Assembly (NCBI GenBank): GCA_003331065.1
Contig: QENB01000002.1
Span: 7,501 to 52,019 of the forward strand
DNA: 44,519 nt
Direction of reading: 5' to 3'
From: Candidatus Tokpelaia sp. JSC188
GTDB lineage: Bacteria > Pseudomonadota > Alphaproteobacteria > Rhizobiales > Rhizobiaceae
Every line of letters begins with the position of its first letter. The stretch's first letter is position 1. The notes below the pieces were generated by a model. It had not been told where the DNA came from. It did not search any database and was given only the letters and a program-made list of their open reading frames with translations. Shown piece after piece: positions 21,503 to 30,092 of this stretch. The position numbers and the translations under genes were made by a program.

Positions 21503-22660
21503 CTAAAGTTGGTCGAGCCAAATGGAAAACCCAACAGCCGGAATGGGTATCGAAGCACCAAGCATAGTTAGCAAACGATCATAACGCCCTCCACCAGCAA
21601 GAACTTGCAACTTATGTCCACTATTACGGATTTCGTAAACAAAGCCTGTATAGTAGTCAAGGGGACGCCCAAAGGCAGCATTATAACGTAATTCAGTTAG
21701 ATCAAGGCCTCGATTGTCAATGTCCTTAATGCGAGTTGCAAACAGAGTGATGACATCCTCAAGAGCAAGATCATGGCGGGCAGCAAAATAATTGAGTGTC
21801 TGCTCTGCTTTATCTAAAGAAACGTTAATGGAAAGAAAATCTTCAAGTGCCGCTAGCACCACACTGTCTAGATGCAAATCTGCAATAGCCTGTTTCTCAA
21901 TTAACCTCGCTGCAATATCCTGCGGTGTTCTCCCTGCCGAAGGACAGATTCCTGTATTAAGCATCTGCTCTTCAATAAATTCGGCTAATGCTTGCACATG
22001 ACCATGTGTTATTAATTTGCTGACTGTATGCGGTAAACTAGGAGATTGCATTGGCCTAGATAGTTCGGAAAGTAAAGTACGTAATTGCTTATTATTTCCA
22101 AAGCAACGTCGCATTTTTTTTTGCCAGCCATCAGGCAGTTTGAGTGCAGCAAGCATCGCTGCAAAGATAGCATGATCCCCTATAAGGATTGTAATATCTC
22201 TAGTCGGCGCAATATGACGTAGCATAGTTGTAGCATAGCGTAGAGAGCGTGCATCAGCTTCTGTTTCATTAGCAGCACCAAATTCTTCAATGCCAGCTTG
22301 GTAAAAACTACTATTTGCATCGCAACTTTGGCGAAAAACTTCTCCACCATAAGCATAATGTTGTGGAGTTGTATGTCCGCTTGCAATATGTTTTAAACAG
22401 ACGGGAATAGTAAACTCAGGGCGTAAACAGAGACTATCCCCATTGTCACTGGTTGTCATAAAAATACGTCGACGTAAATCCTCTCCCGCCATGTTCAAAA
22501 AAGGCTCAGCAGGCTGAAGAATAGAAAATTCACTGACAGTTAGCCCATTTTTGCTGAAGTAATTAAAAGCAGCCTCAGCTGCTGCCTTAACTTCATGTAT
22601 TTTGCATGCTGCAAGGATCGGATATGGCCGTCGATCGAGTAAGGACAGGGCGGGTTTCAT
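21503..22660 (-). CDS. hisZ: ATP phosphoribosyltransferase regulatory subunit
   Basis: This is the HisRS-like regulatory partner of short HisG. It forms the hetero-octamer and carries histidine feedback control; it is not a tRNA synthetase. It is 385 residues with a class II synthetase fold. It has [17 protein letters not shown] (motif-2-like region) and [30 protein letters not shown] and [12 protein letters not shown] near the C terminus. The anticodon-binding domain of HisS is absent. Its ATG overlaps the hisS stop (ATGA, 22657-22660), so translation is coupled, and it ends 13 bp before hisG. Intact reading frames throughout argue that this pair is under selection despite decay around it. 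Confidence 0.94.
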   Translation of the reverse strand: MKPALSLLDRRPYPILAACKIHEVKAAAEAAFNYFSKNGLTVSEFSILQPAEPFLNMAGEDLRRRIFMTTSDNGDSLCLRPEFTIPVCLKHIASGHTTPQHYAYGGEVFRQSCDANSSFYQAGIEEFGAANETEADARSLRYATTMLRHIAPTRDITILIGDHAIFAAMLAALKLPDGWQKKMRRCFGNNKQLRTLLSELSRPMQSPSLPHTVSKLITHGHVQALAEFIEEQMLNTGICPSAGRTPQDIAARLIEKQAIADLHLDSVVLAALEDFLSINVSLDKAEQTLNYFAARHDLALEDVITLFATRIKDIDNRGLDLTELRYNAAFGRPLDYYTGFVYEIRNSGHKLQVLAGGGRYDRLLTMLGASIPIPAVGFSIWLDQL

Positions 22661-24165
22661 AGATTGTCCTTTCTACGCTCTCTGACGTGACTGGCAAGAA
22701 TACGTTTGACTTCCGGAACTATTTGGTTTTGACTGACAGTTATTTGGGCTGGTCTTTGTTTACGCCAGGTTTCATTATCTTTTATCTTCTTTGATAGGCG
22801 GGCACCTTCAATTAGATTCTTGATTTCAACTGTTCCGGCTTCACGCTCAATTGAACCTTGAATGATAACACATGGCGCTTCACGTCGATCAGCATATTTC
22901 ATTTGTGCCTTTATACCGGCATCTCCCATATAAATCTCAGCTCGGACTCCCGCACTCCGTAAATCGGCAACTATACGCTGATAACCTGCTAATGCTTCAT
23001 GTTCACGATCCATGACAAGGATGATCACAGGTCCTTCATTTTTCCAGGTATCAAATTGTTCCAAATTTTTTAACGTCGTTACGAGGCGAGAAACTCCAAT
23101 AGAAAAACCAGTAGCCGGAACTGGCTGTGAACAGAAATGTGCTATCAAACCATCATAGCGGCCACCGCCACCGACAGAGCCGAAAACAACCTTTTGCCGA
23201 TTTTCATTAACTAGATCAAATAGTAGGTTTGCCTCAAAAACGGAGCCAGTATAATATTCCAGTCCACGTACCACAGAAGGATCAATTTTCATTCGGTCTT
23301 CATAACCAGAAATTGCAAAAAGGGATTGCATTTCTTCGAGCTCCGCAATGCCTTCAAGTCCATTTGCAGATTTCCCCACAGCCTTGCGCAGATTGTCAAT
23401 TACCTGCGAAGTGTTATTGGTCTCTGAAGCAATAAGGTCAAGAATACATTTGACAGCACTCGCATCAAGATCAGCGCCTTTGGTAAAATCACCGCTTTCA
23501 TCAAGGCGCCCCTTTCCAAGCAATAAAGCTACACCTTTTGGTCCAAATTTGTCGATTTTATCAATAGCGCGTAGAATAGTAAGCTGTTTTCTCTGCGTTT
23601 TTTCATTCCTAAGCCCAATTACCTCTAAAAGACCGTTAAGTACTTTGCGATTGTTGATGCGGATTACATAATCACCGCGTTTAATACCGATACGCTCCAA
23701 TGCATCAGCAGCCATCATGCAGATTTCAGCATCCGCTATGATATCTTGTACACCAACTGTATCAGCATCAAACTGCAAGAATTGCCGAAAACGACCTGTG
23801 CCCGGTTTTTCATTACGAAAAACCCAACCTGCTCGATAAGTGCGAGAGGGTTTTGGTATTTCTTCAAAGTGTTCAGCAACATAACGAGCAAGTGGTGTTG
23901 TCAGGTCATAACGCAATGACAGCCATTGCTCATCATCATCCTGAAAGGAAAAAACACCTGTATTAGGTCGGTTCTGATCAGGAAGAAATTTTCCAAGCGC
24001 ATCAGTGTATTCAATAAGCGGTGTTTCTATAGGTTCAAAACCATAAAGTTCATAAACTTCACGGATGGCAGTCATGACCCTGTCTTCTGCACGCAGATCA
24101 GAAGCTGTTTTATCAATAAATCCGCTTGGTAGTTTTGCCCTTATCTTTCTTGCTTTTGATGCCAT
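22657..24165 (-). CDS. hisS: histidyl-tRNA synthetase
   Basis: This class II aminoacyl-tRNA synthetase charges tRNA-His. It is 502 residues, the long alphaproteobacterial form. Motif 2 is at about 126-138 ([14 protein letters not shown]). The histidine-binding [11 protein letters not shown] is followed by GGGGRYDGL, and motif 3 is in [12 protein letters not shown]. The C-terminal anticodon domain spans about 400-480, with [20 protein letters not shown] lies three bases before the ATG; I prefer the ATG because it overlaps the TGA of a tiny upstream ORF (TGATG). First enzyme gene of the operon with hisZ and hisG, the common rhizobial arrangement. Confidence 0.96.
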   Translation of the reverse strand: MASKARKIRAKLPSGFIDKTASDLRAEDRVMTAIREVYELYGFEPIETPLIEYTDALGKFLPDQNRPNTGVFSFQDDDEQWLSLRYDLTTPLARYVAEHFEEIPKPSRTYRAGWVFRNEKPGTGRFRQFLQFDADTVGVQDIIADAEICMMAADALERIGIKRGDYVIRINNRKVLNGLLEVIGLRNEKTQRKQLTILRAIDKIDKFGPKGVALLLGKGRLDESGDFTKGADLDASAVKCILDLIASETNNTSQVIDNLRKAVGKSANGLEGIAELEEMQSLFAISGYEDRMKIDPSVVRGLEYYTGSVFEANLLFDLVNENRQKVVFGSVGGGGRYDGLIAHFCSQPVPATGFSIGVSRLVTTLKNLEQFDTWKNEGPVIILVMDREHEALAGYQRIVADLRSAGVRAEIYMGDAGIKAQMKYADRREAPCVIIQGSIEREAGTVEIKNLIEGARLSKKIKDNETWRKQRPAQITVSQNQIVPEVKRILASHVRERRKDNL

Positions 24166-24308
24166 CACTGCTTTCCATAATTTGCATTTCCCGGCAAGTC
24201 AGCCGTATAATTACGCTGAATAATCTGTGTACCTGCCTTTAACACTGAAAGTGCAGTTAAAACAAGTACAGGAAGTGAAAAGACAAACAGTATAAATAAA
24301 TCGCCCAC
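24165..24308 (-). CDS. possible small one-helix membrane protein upstream of hisS
   Basis: An open frame of 47 codons from a GTG starts with a strongly hydrophobic segment ([20 protein letters not shown], residues 4-23), followed by a polar tail ending NANYGKQ. Its TGA overlaps the hisS ATG (TGATG), as in coupled operon genes. The frame stays open a further 12 or so codons upstream. No good ribosome-binding site is seen and I recognise no family. It is either a small membrane protein co-translated with hisS or the 3' end of a decayed longer gene. Confidence 0.4.
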   Translation of the reverse strand: MGDLFILFVFSLPVLVLTALSVLKAGTQIIQRNYTADLPGNANYGKQ

Positions 24309-24936
24309 CCTTGAATCTTGAGCAGACCCTGTAGTTGCGTTCTTAAGATATCAGTGTTCAGAAAATTAAATTTTTCCTAATAAATTTTAGGCTCTAAAAA
24401 TCCATCTTTAATATCCCCTAATTGATAGTCAAGCAACTAATATGTCTTTAAGTTTGCTATAAAGCGCATTGATTCAGTATTTTAAAATACTTAAAAAAGC
24501 CCAATTGGAGTTAATTTATAGATTGGCATATTATTGTGTATTATATTTCAGACAGGCAATGATGACTCTCTGTTGGGCATGGCATTAATCTATGGTGATC
24601 ATTGGATTCTAGCGCACAGTATATTAATCAAGCCAATTTTGAAATTTTCTGAATGTGGTTAGCTTTTAATTATATTTTGGAGACTATACTTGTTGAAATA
24701 ATAACTAAGAAACACATTACAGAATCTTTGTTGTATTTCTGTAGGTCAATAAAAGCTTGACAAAAGCAACATTATACTGTTTGAAGAGCGGAAATCCGCG
24801 AGCGCTTATTAAGCTTGAAGTTACTGATCAGAGCAGAGGGATCTGTATCTCCCAGTAGGTCAGTGTTCGACATCGCGTGTTGCGTCTCAGGCGCTTGATT
24901 GTTTTAAGATCGATTGATTTGAAGACGAGGTTACCG
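24309..24936. other. divergent gap between the hisS operon and ffh
   Basis: AT-rich sequence holding the hisS promoter (leftward) and the ffh promoter (rightward). The last 120 bp before ffh are less AT-rich and could fold: ACTGA near 24822 can pair with TCAGT near 24860 around a GGGAT/ATCTCCC helper stem. This may be a structured 5' UTR. I found no 4.5S SRP RNA here (its GGAAGG...AGCA apical loop is absent) and no intact gene. Confidence 0.45.
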
Positions 24937-26457
24937 ATGTTTGAATCTTTGCAAGAACGACTGGGTTCTATTCTCGATAATCTGACTGGGCGCGGTTCGT
25001 TGTCAAAACAAGACGTTGAGATCGCTCTACGCGAGGTTCGTCGCGCCTTGATTGAAGCCGATGTCTCCTTGGATGTTGTACGTTCTTTCACTGAGCAGAT
25101 ACGGGAAAAGGCAATTGGTTCTGAACTGCTTAAGTCCGTTAAGCCAGGCCAAATGGTTGTCAAAATAGTCCATGATAAACTTGTTGAAATATTGGGTAAT
25201 AGAAGTATAGGCATTGACTTACAAGCACCGCCGCCGGTTGTAATTATGATGGTGGGCTTGCAAGGTTCGGGTAAAACTACTACTACGGCTAAACTTGCCA
25301 AGCGTTTGACTGAGAAGCAGAACAAGAAGGTTTTAATGGCTTCGCTTGACACGCGGCGTCCTGCTGCACAGGAACAGTTACGTCAGCTTGGTAATCAGAC
25401 AGGGATCGCAACCTTTTTGAGTGCTTCTAATCAATCATCAATTGAAATTGCTGCTTGTGCAGTACAAGAAGCAAAGCTTAGCGGGCAAGATGTCATTATT
25501 CTTGATACAGCTGGTCGTACGCATCTTGATGAGCCTTTGATGATCGAAATGCTAGATATTAAGGTTAAGGCGAATCCACATGAAATTTTGCTTGTTGCTG
25601 ATAGTTTAACGGGACAAGACGCTGTCAATCTTGCCTGCTCGTTTGATGAGCGTATAAACCTCACCGGCATTGTACTTACCCGTATGGATGGTGATGGTAG
25701 AGGTGGTGCCGCCCTTTCTATGCGAGCTGTAACTGGTAAACCGATAAAGGCAATTGCGACTGGTGAAAAAATGGATGCTTTGGAAGAATTCCATCCTGGT
25801 CGAGTTGCTAATCGTATTTTAGGAATGGGTGATATTGTTTCACTTGTTGAGAAAGCTGCAGAAACTATTGATGCGGAAAGAGCAGACGTAGTTGCTAAAA
25901 AGATGAAAGCAGGAAAGTTTGATCTTAATGATCTGGCCGAACAATTATGTCAAATGAGAAAACTCGGTGGTATGAGCGGTATAATGGGCTTTCTGCCAGG
26001 AATAAATCGGATGAAGGAGCAACTTATCTCTGCCGGTCTGGATGACAGAGTTTTTAACCGTCAACTTGCCATCATTGCTTCAATGACACATCAGGAGCGC
26101 GCCAATCCTGATATCTTGAAACACAGTCGTAAGCAGCGAATTGCTAAAGGTTCAGGTACTACAGCAGCGGATATTAATAAGCTGCTGAAAATGCATCGTC
26201 AGATGTCTGATATGCTGAAAACTATGAACAGTACAGGAGTTGGCATGGTAAAACAGGTGATGGGTAGCCTTGGCTTTAAGCGAGGAATCGGAGATCTGGA
26301 GGATGTGGGTACACCGGATTTTTCATCTGTAGATCCGAAACGTCTTAATATTTTGCAGAAAAAGGCTAGAGGGTTGAATACAAGTAGTATAAAGGCTGAT
26401 TTTCCTAGTGCGCGTCATAATGATCGTAAACTGTCCAGTTTGCTAAAAAAGAAGTAA
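24937..26457 (+). CDS. ffh: signal recognition particle protein Ffh (SRP54)
   Basis: This GTPase of the signal recognition particle binds 4.5S RNA and hydrophobic signal sequences and targets ribosomes to FtsY at the membrane. It is 506 residues. The N domain spans 1-90. The G domain has the P loop GLQGSGKT (107-114), DTRRPAA, DTAGRTH (190-196) and TRMDGDGRGGAAL. The methionine-rich M domain runs from about 330, with LGGMSGIMGFLPGINRMKEQ and GSGTTAADINKLLK, and ends in a basic tail. A longer in-frame start 60 bases upstream exists, but the ATG at 24937 has GAGG at the right distance and gives the family N terminus MFESLQERL. It starts the ffh-aroQ-rpsP cluster. Confidence 0.97.
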   Translation: MFESLQERLGSILDNLTGRGSLSKQDVEIALREVRRALIEADVSLDVVRSFTEQIREKAIGSELLKSVKPGQMVVKIVHDKLVEILGNRSIGIDLQAPPPVVIMMVGLQGSGKTTTTAKLAKRLTEKQNKKVLMASLDTRRPAAQEQLRQLGNQTGIATFLSASNQSSIEIAACAVQEAKLSGQDVIILDTAGRTHLDEPLMIEMLDIKVKANPHEILLVADSLTGQDAVNLACSFDERINLTGIVLTRMDGDGRGGAALSMRAVTGKPIKAIATGEKMDALEEFHPGRVANRILGMGDIVSLVEKAAETIDAERADVVAKKMKAGKFDLNDLAEQLCQMRKLGGMSGIMGFLPGINRMKEQLISAGLDDRVFNRQLAIIASMTHQERANPDILKHSRKQRIAKGSGTTAADINKLLKMHRQMSDMLKTMNSTGVGMVKQVMGSLGFKRGIGDLEDVGTPDFSSVDPKRLNILQKKARGLNTSSIKADFPSARHNDRKLSSLLKKK

Positions 26458-26462
26458 TAGTA

Positions 26463-26765
26463 ATGAAGCAAAACAATTTACCGAAGGAATTATTAACACT
26501 TAGAGCTTCGATCAACAACTTTGATGCAGCTCTTGTTCATATTCTAGCGGAGCGGTTTCGTTGTACCAAGGCTGTTGGTGTACTTAAAGCACGATACAAA
26601 CTTCCATTTGAAGATTGTGAGCGAGAAAAACAGCAGATTGAACGCTTACGGGCCATTGCAAAGGAATCACAACTTGATTCTAATTTCGTGGAAAAATTTT
26701 TTAACTTTATTTTGTGTGAAGTAATCCAGCACCATAAGGACATCGCTGCAGAATATCCTGACTAA
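26463..26765 (+). CDS. chorismate mutase (AroQ class)
   Basis: This converts chorismate to prephenate for phenylalanine and tyrosine synthesis. It is 100 residues, an all-helical AroQ-type monofunctional enzyme. The N-terminal helix has LRASINNFDAALVHILAERF, the expected Arg and Asp. VLKARYKLPFEDCERE gives the Lys and the substrate-binding turn. The last helix has FFNFILCEVIQHHKDI with the conserved Gln-His. It starts 5 bp after ffh, so it is co-transcribed. Rhizobia keep this same gene between ffh and rpsP. Confidence 0.9.
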   Translation: MKQNNLPKELLTLRASINNFDAALVHILAERFRCTKAVGVLKARYKLPFEDCEREKQQIERLRAIAKESQLDSNFVEKFFNFILCEVIQHHKDIAAEYPD

Positions 26766-26810
26766 GAGAATGACTGGTTAGCCGATTATAAAAGATTACA
26801 GGAGAAAAAT

Positions 26811-27179
26811 ATGTCATTAAGAATTCGTTTGGCTCGTGCAGGTGCTAAAAAGCGCCCTTATTATCATATTGTCATCGCTGATGTGCGTAGCCCACGTGAT
26901 GGTCGTTTTATTGAAAAGGTCGGTGCTTGGAACCCAATGCTATCTAAAGATGATGAACGCATAAAGCTTGAAGCTCAGCGGATCCAATACTGGCTCGGTC
27001 ATGGCGCACGCCCAACTGATCGCGTTTTGCGCTTCTTAGATGCAGCAGGCATTGCGAAACGTGCAGCCAGAATCAATCCTAACAAGGCAAAACCTGGTAA
27101 GAAAGCGCAGGAGCGTATGGCTATTTCTAGACAGGTTGAAGAAGCTGAAAAAAACAAAATTGCTGAAAATGCCCTTTAA
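26811..27179 (+). CDS. rpsP: 30S ribosomal protein S16
   Basis: This is a small-subunit ribosomal protein needed for 30S assembly. It is 122 residues. The S16 domain occupies the first about 80 residues ([20 protein letters not shown], then [12 protein letters not shown]). The tail is Lys/Ala-rich, as in other alphaproteobacteria. AGGAG lies 7 bases before the ATG. In most relatives rimM, trmD and rplS follow directly; none of them is found in the next 750 bp, so the cluster is broken here. Confidence 0.97.
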   Translation: MSLRIRLARAGAKKRPYYHIVIADVRSPRDGRFIEKVGAWNPMLSKDDERIKLEAQRIQYWLGHGARPTDRVLRFLDAAGIAKRAARINPNKAKPGKKAQERMAISRQVEEAEKNKIAENAL

Positions 27180-27690
27180 AGAAAATAGACTTGTTATTCT
27201 GCCATTGTCCACTCGCTTTTGTAAACGAGCGGGTTCTATCCATCTTATGCATACCTTAATTAATAGTTATTAGGAAAAATTTAGCAAGCAATACCCCCTA
27301 CAAGCAATGCTCATTAAATCTTCAAGACTTTGCGTGTATTTAGATATATAAAGATACCTTGCCTTAAAGGTAGGGGTTCAATCGATCGCCGAAATTCTTT
27401 CCCTTATTGGGTAAAGCATTGTGCATTTTTAAAAAGCAGAGGAAGCTGCAGGTTATCAATTAGGCATAACAATTTCTGCAAAAAAATTTATATCATTCCA
27501 CACCTACATCTGTAATATACAAAAAGATAGGAGAAATTCTATTTTCCCATTGAAATGTGCGTTGATTGCTAGTACTAGCCCTCAGCTCGGAATTGCACGT
27601 GCTTATGGATGTTCGCCGTTTTTCGAACGATGAGGTGGAGGCGGTATGAGATGGTCTGTACTTAATTGTTCCAGTTTCTTTCAATTCACT
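27180..27690. other. gap after rpsP; no rimM, trmD or rplS
   Basis: A weak hairpin (CTCG...CGAG near 27211-27228) follows rpsP without a T run. The remainder is AT-rich. I looked for the start of RimM (ATIGAAHGLRGEV-like) and for TrmD or L19 motifs and saw none on either strand. Minus-strand ORFs near 27490-27720 are serine/threonine-rich, lack ribosome-binding sites and look spurious. Confidence 0.55.
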
Positions 27691-27710
27691 GCCTAGAATG
27701 AATATATATT

Positions 27711-27963
27711 GAAGCAACGACGAAGCGAGCCTTTCTGGTGTTGTCTAGCCCCTGATTTTCAGGCTTGAGATGCTGTGCAACACCTTCATTGCCCCTTCTG
27801 GAAGCGGTTTCCCAATTCCAAGCGAAGAGGTAGATAAAGCGGAGCATTGCGACCTCCACACCGTTCTTTAATGGTGTTTTGCACTTTAGTCTTTGGTTGG
27901 TCAGCAGGTTTTATAATCCGTCTGGCAGTGTGATTTTTGGATTATATGGTTCTAAGGAGAACC
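27711..27963 (+). promoter_or_regulatory. structured 5' leader of the ornithine decarboxylase gene (candidate speF-type RNA)
   Basis: This GC-richer 250-bp segment before the decarboxylase folds into several stems. GGTGTTG (27737-27743) pairs with CAACACC (27778-27784), enclosing a CCTGA/TCAGG hairpin (27751-27763). CTTC/GAAG lies at 27795-27804. ACACC (27858-27862) pairs with GGTGT (27873-27877). GGTTCT (27948-27953) pairs with AGAACC (27958-27963). The last stem traps the AAGGAG ribosome-binding site (27954-27959). The GGTGTTG and CAACACC arms can also pair with the ACACC and GGTGT arms, so alternative folds are possible. The speF RNA motif is known upstream of alphaproteobacterial ornithine decarboxylase genes. 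Identity with that motif is my inference from place and structure. Confidence 0.55.
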
Positions 27964-27966
27964 GAT

Positions 27967-29112
27967 ATGGCAACGCAACGTATTATTAATTTTTTAAAAA
28001 CACGTCGGCCAGAAAGTCCATGTCTTGTGGTTGATTTGGATATTATAAAGGAAAATTACTTAGGATTTGAGAAAGCTTTACCTCAGTCGCGTGTTTTTTA
28101 TGCGGTAAAAGCTAATCCAGCTCCGGAGATTCTACGTTTTCTGGCATCTCTAGGATCCTGTTTTGATACAGCATCTATTGCTGAAATTGAGATGGTACTT
28201 GAAGCTGGTGTTACACCTGATCGTATTTCTTATGGAAACACAATTAAGAAAGAACGTGATATTGCACGTGCACATGTACTTGGAATCACGCTTTATGCTG
28301 TCGATTGTTTTGAAGAAGTCAAAAAAGTTGCTTGTGCTGCTCCCAGCGCACGCGTATTCTGCCGGGTCTTTACAGATGGTGCAGGGGCCGAATGGCCGTT
28401 ATCACGCAAGTTTGGCTGTATGCCAGAGGTGGCGGTCGACGTTTTACGCCAAGCCAACAAACTTGGCCTTGAAGCTTATGGGGTTTCTTTTCATGTTGGT
28501 TCGCAGCAGATAGATCCTACTGCTTGGGATCGCGCCCTCAAAGATGCAGCCAATGTTTTCAAAAACATGGCTAGGGAGGGTATTAGCTTAAAAATGATTA
28601 ATTTGGGCGGTGGTTTTCCAACTCGTTACCTAAAAGATGTACCTACAGCCCAAGTTTATGGTATGGAAATTTTTAATGCACTAAGTCGTCATTTTGGTAA
28701 TCGTATTCCTGAAACCATTATTGAACCGGGCCGTGGTATGGTCGGAAATGCAGGCGTTATCCGTGCTGAAGTTGTTCTGGTTTCTCGAAGGTTGGATAAT
28801 GACAAGGACAAAGATAATATCCGCTGGGTTTATTTGGATATCGGTAAATTCAACGGCCTTGTTGAGACAATAGGTGAAGCAATCCGTTACCCAATCGTCA
28901 CGCCTCATGATGGAGACGTTGTTGGTCCATGTGTCTTAGCCGGACCAACATGTGATTCAGCTGATATCATGTATGAAAAAATACCTTATGAGCTACCTCT
29001 TTCGCTTTCGGTTGGGGATGAGTTATTTATTCTCGGAACCGGCGCTTATACGACTACTTACGCTTCGGTTGCATTTAATGGTTTTGGACCGTTACGGTCT
29101 TACGTTATCTGA
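27967..29112 (+). CDS. PLP-dependent ornithine/lysine-type decarboxylase (alanine racemase fold)
   Basis: This is a fold-type III decarboxylase of the eukaryote-like ornithine decarboxylase family, making putrescine for polyamines; some bacterial members also accept lysine. It is 381 residues. The PLP lysine lies in YAVKANP (Lys48). The barrel has HVGSQ (176-180), the PLP phosphate loop GGGFP (214-218) and EPGRGMVGNAG (253-263). The second active-site segment GPTCDSAD has Cys329 and Asp330. The chosen ATG is 7 bases behind AAGGAG; an upstream in-frame start would add ten unconserved residues encoded by the leader hairpin. A structured leader suggests post-transcriptional control. Confidence 0.92.
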   Translation: MATQRIINFLKTRRPESPCLVVDLDIIKENYLGFEKALPQSRVFYAVKANPAPEILRFLASLGSCFDTASIAEIEMVLEAGVTPDRISYGNTIKKERDIARAHVLGITLYAVDCFEEVKKVACAAPSARVFCRVFTDGAGAEWPLSRKFGCMPEVAVDVLRQANKLGLEAYGVSFHVGSQQIDPTAWDRALKDAANVFKNMAREGISLKMINLGGGFPTRYLKDVPTAQVYGMEIFNALSRHFGNRIPETIIEPGRGMVGNAGVIRAEVVLVSRRLDNDKDKDNIRWVYLDIGKFNGLVETIGEAIRYPIVTPHDGDVVGPCVLAGPTCDSADIMYEKIPYELPLSLSVGDELFILGTGAYTTTYASVAFNGFGPLRSYVI

Positions 29113-29387
29113 ACGACTTGCATTCAAATATATCTTTCGACAATGCTATAAGTTGTTAATATTCCCTAAATATTTTTCTAATTATCACAGATATGTGAAA
29201 CAGCGTTTTTGTGATTGAAAGAATAAAGTATTTTTTAGTGATGTAAAGGCAATCACTCGCTATAGCTGATTAAGTTTCCATTAGCATTAATCACACATGA
29301 CGTCAAAGAATGAACGACATGATGAGCTTCTCGCTATTTATAGCTGATTTGAAATATAGTCAAACCTAATATCTAGACATTTCCAAA
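29113..29387. other. gap after the decarboxylase gene
   Basis: AT-rich, stop-rich sequence on both strands. No terminator hairpin with a T run is obvious and no gene is seen. A GNAT acetyltransferase gene often follows this decarboxylase in relatives; I could not recognise it. Confidence 0.5.
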
Positions 29388-29480
29388 ATGGAAAAATTGA
29401 TAGAAATAGGTGAAGCGGCACAAACGCTGGGTATATTTTAATAAAACGTTACGCCATTGAAAAGCCGTTGGCAAGCTATC
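29388..29480 (+). pseudogene. relic of a MerR-type helix-turn-helix protein
   Basis: From the ATG at 29388 the frame reads MEKLIEIGEAAQTLGI, then stops. With one base skipped near 29433 it continues NKTLRH, a TGA, then KAVGKL. This matches the start of MerR-like DNA-binding domains, including those of IS607-type serine recombinases (IGEAAxxLGxSxxTLRxWExxGKL). The TGA falls where Trp is expected. The remainder of the protein is not visible, so only about 30 codons survive. It could be a regulator or a leftover of a mobile element. Confidence 0.45.
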
Positions 29481-29639
29481 AGCTATCAGTGCTATAAAAT
29501 ATCTCGCTAAATTCAAGCCCAAGTTGTTCCATGCAACACTACAAACTGTTGCATAGCCCTAGTATTTAGCCCTGATCAAAAAGGATAATTTGGATTATAG
29601 AAAGGCAGGTGCGGGAGTTTGACTGGCCCGTCAAAGTCG
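29481..29639. other. unassigned stretch with small inverted repeats
   Basis: It contains ATGCAAC/GTTGCAT (29531-29537 with 29548-29554) and TTTGAC/GTCAAA near 29617-29634. No gene is supported. Confidence 0.35.
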
Positions 29640-29745
29640 GGTTAGGTCATCATGCACAAAGACCATCTACTGCACTTCGAGACAGAATTGTGTGTTGCCA
29701 CCTGTGCAGCGAAAAATGTAGAGGTAATGGTCTGGAATTTGACAT
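29640..29745 (-). pseudogene. possible relic of the sdhC 5' end
   Basis: Read leftward from an ATG at 29745 with a GGAG site just upstream, the frame gives MSNSRPLPLHFSLHRWQHT and ends at tandem stops after about 32 codons. This resembles the N terminus of succinate dehydrogenase cytochrome b556 subunits (RPLSPHLxIYRWxxTMxxSIxHRxTG). The following heme-binding and membrane helices are gone. The match is short, so the identification is tentative. Confidence 0.35.
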
Positions 29746-30092
29746 AAAATGCTCCTATCTTTGCCAGTAAAAGGGAGAACCTTTAAGAGTTGGCGATGCT
29801 TGAAGCAAGTCAGAAATAGCAATAAAGAAGCATTTCTTCTTCTAGTGCAGGGCGCTCAATTTCATTGAGCAACAGAGTTGTACCCATAGAATCTAAGAAA
29901 GTGCAGATCATTTATATCTCCGAGTGTGGTCTCGATTTTTTCTGTAGAAAAAGATACAATCTTTACTGTGCTATTGAATAGCAACACTATATTTTTGTCT
30001 TCTAAAGAGGATTTTAATTTCTGTATTGATTTATCGGAAATGGCCTTTAGTCGTGTCTTGTTCGTAGTTTGATTTTCCTTTACCTTGAGTCT
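29746..30092. other. gap downstream of nth
   Basis: On the minus strand at about 29800-29890 a frame reads LLLNEIERPALEEEMLLYCY before a stop, protein-like but unassigned. Otherwise no gene or terminator is evident. Confidence 0.4.

Noticed and set aside
24828-25352. 174-codon minus-strand ORF
   Set aside because: Antisense to the start of ffh; no independent start signals.
29388-29480. TGA read as tryptophan (altered genetic code)
   Set aside because: Intact genes use TGA as a stop (for example the hisS/hisZ overlap, pgm, ptsN) and TGG for Trp; the TGA codons occur only in decayed frames.
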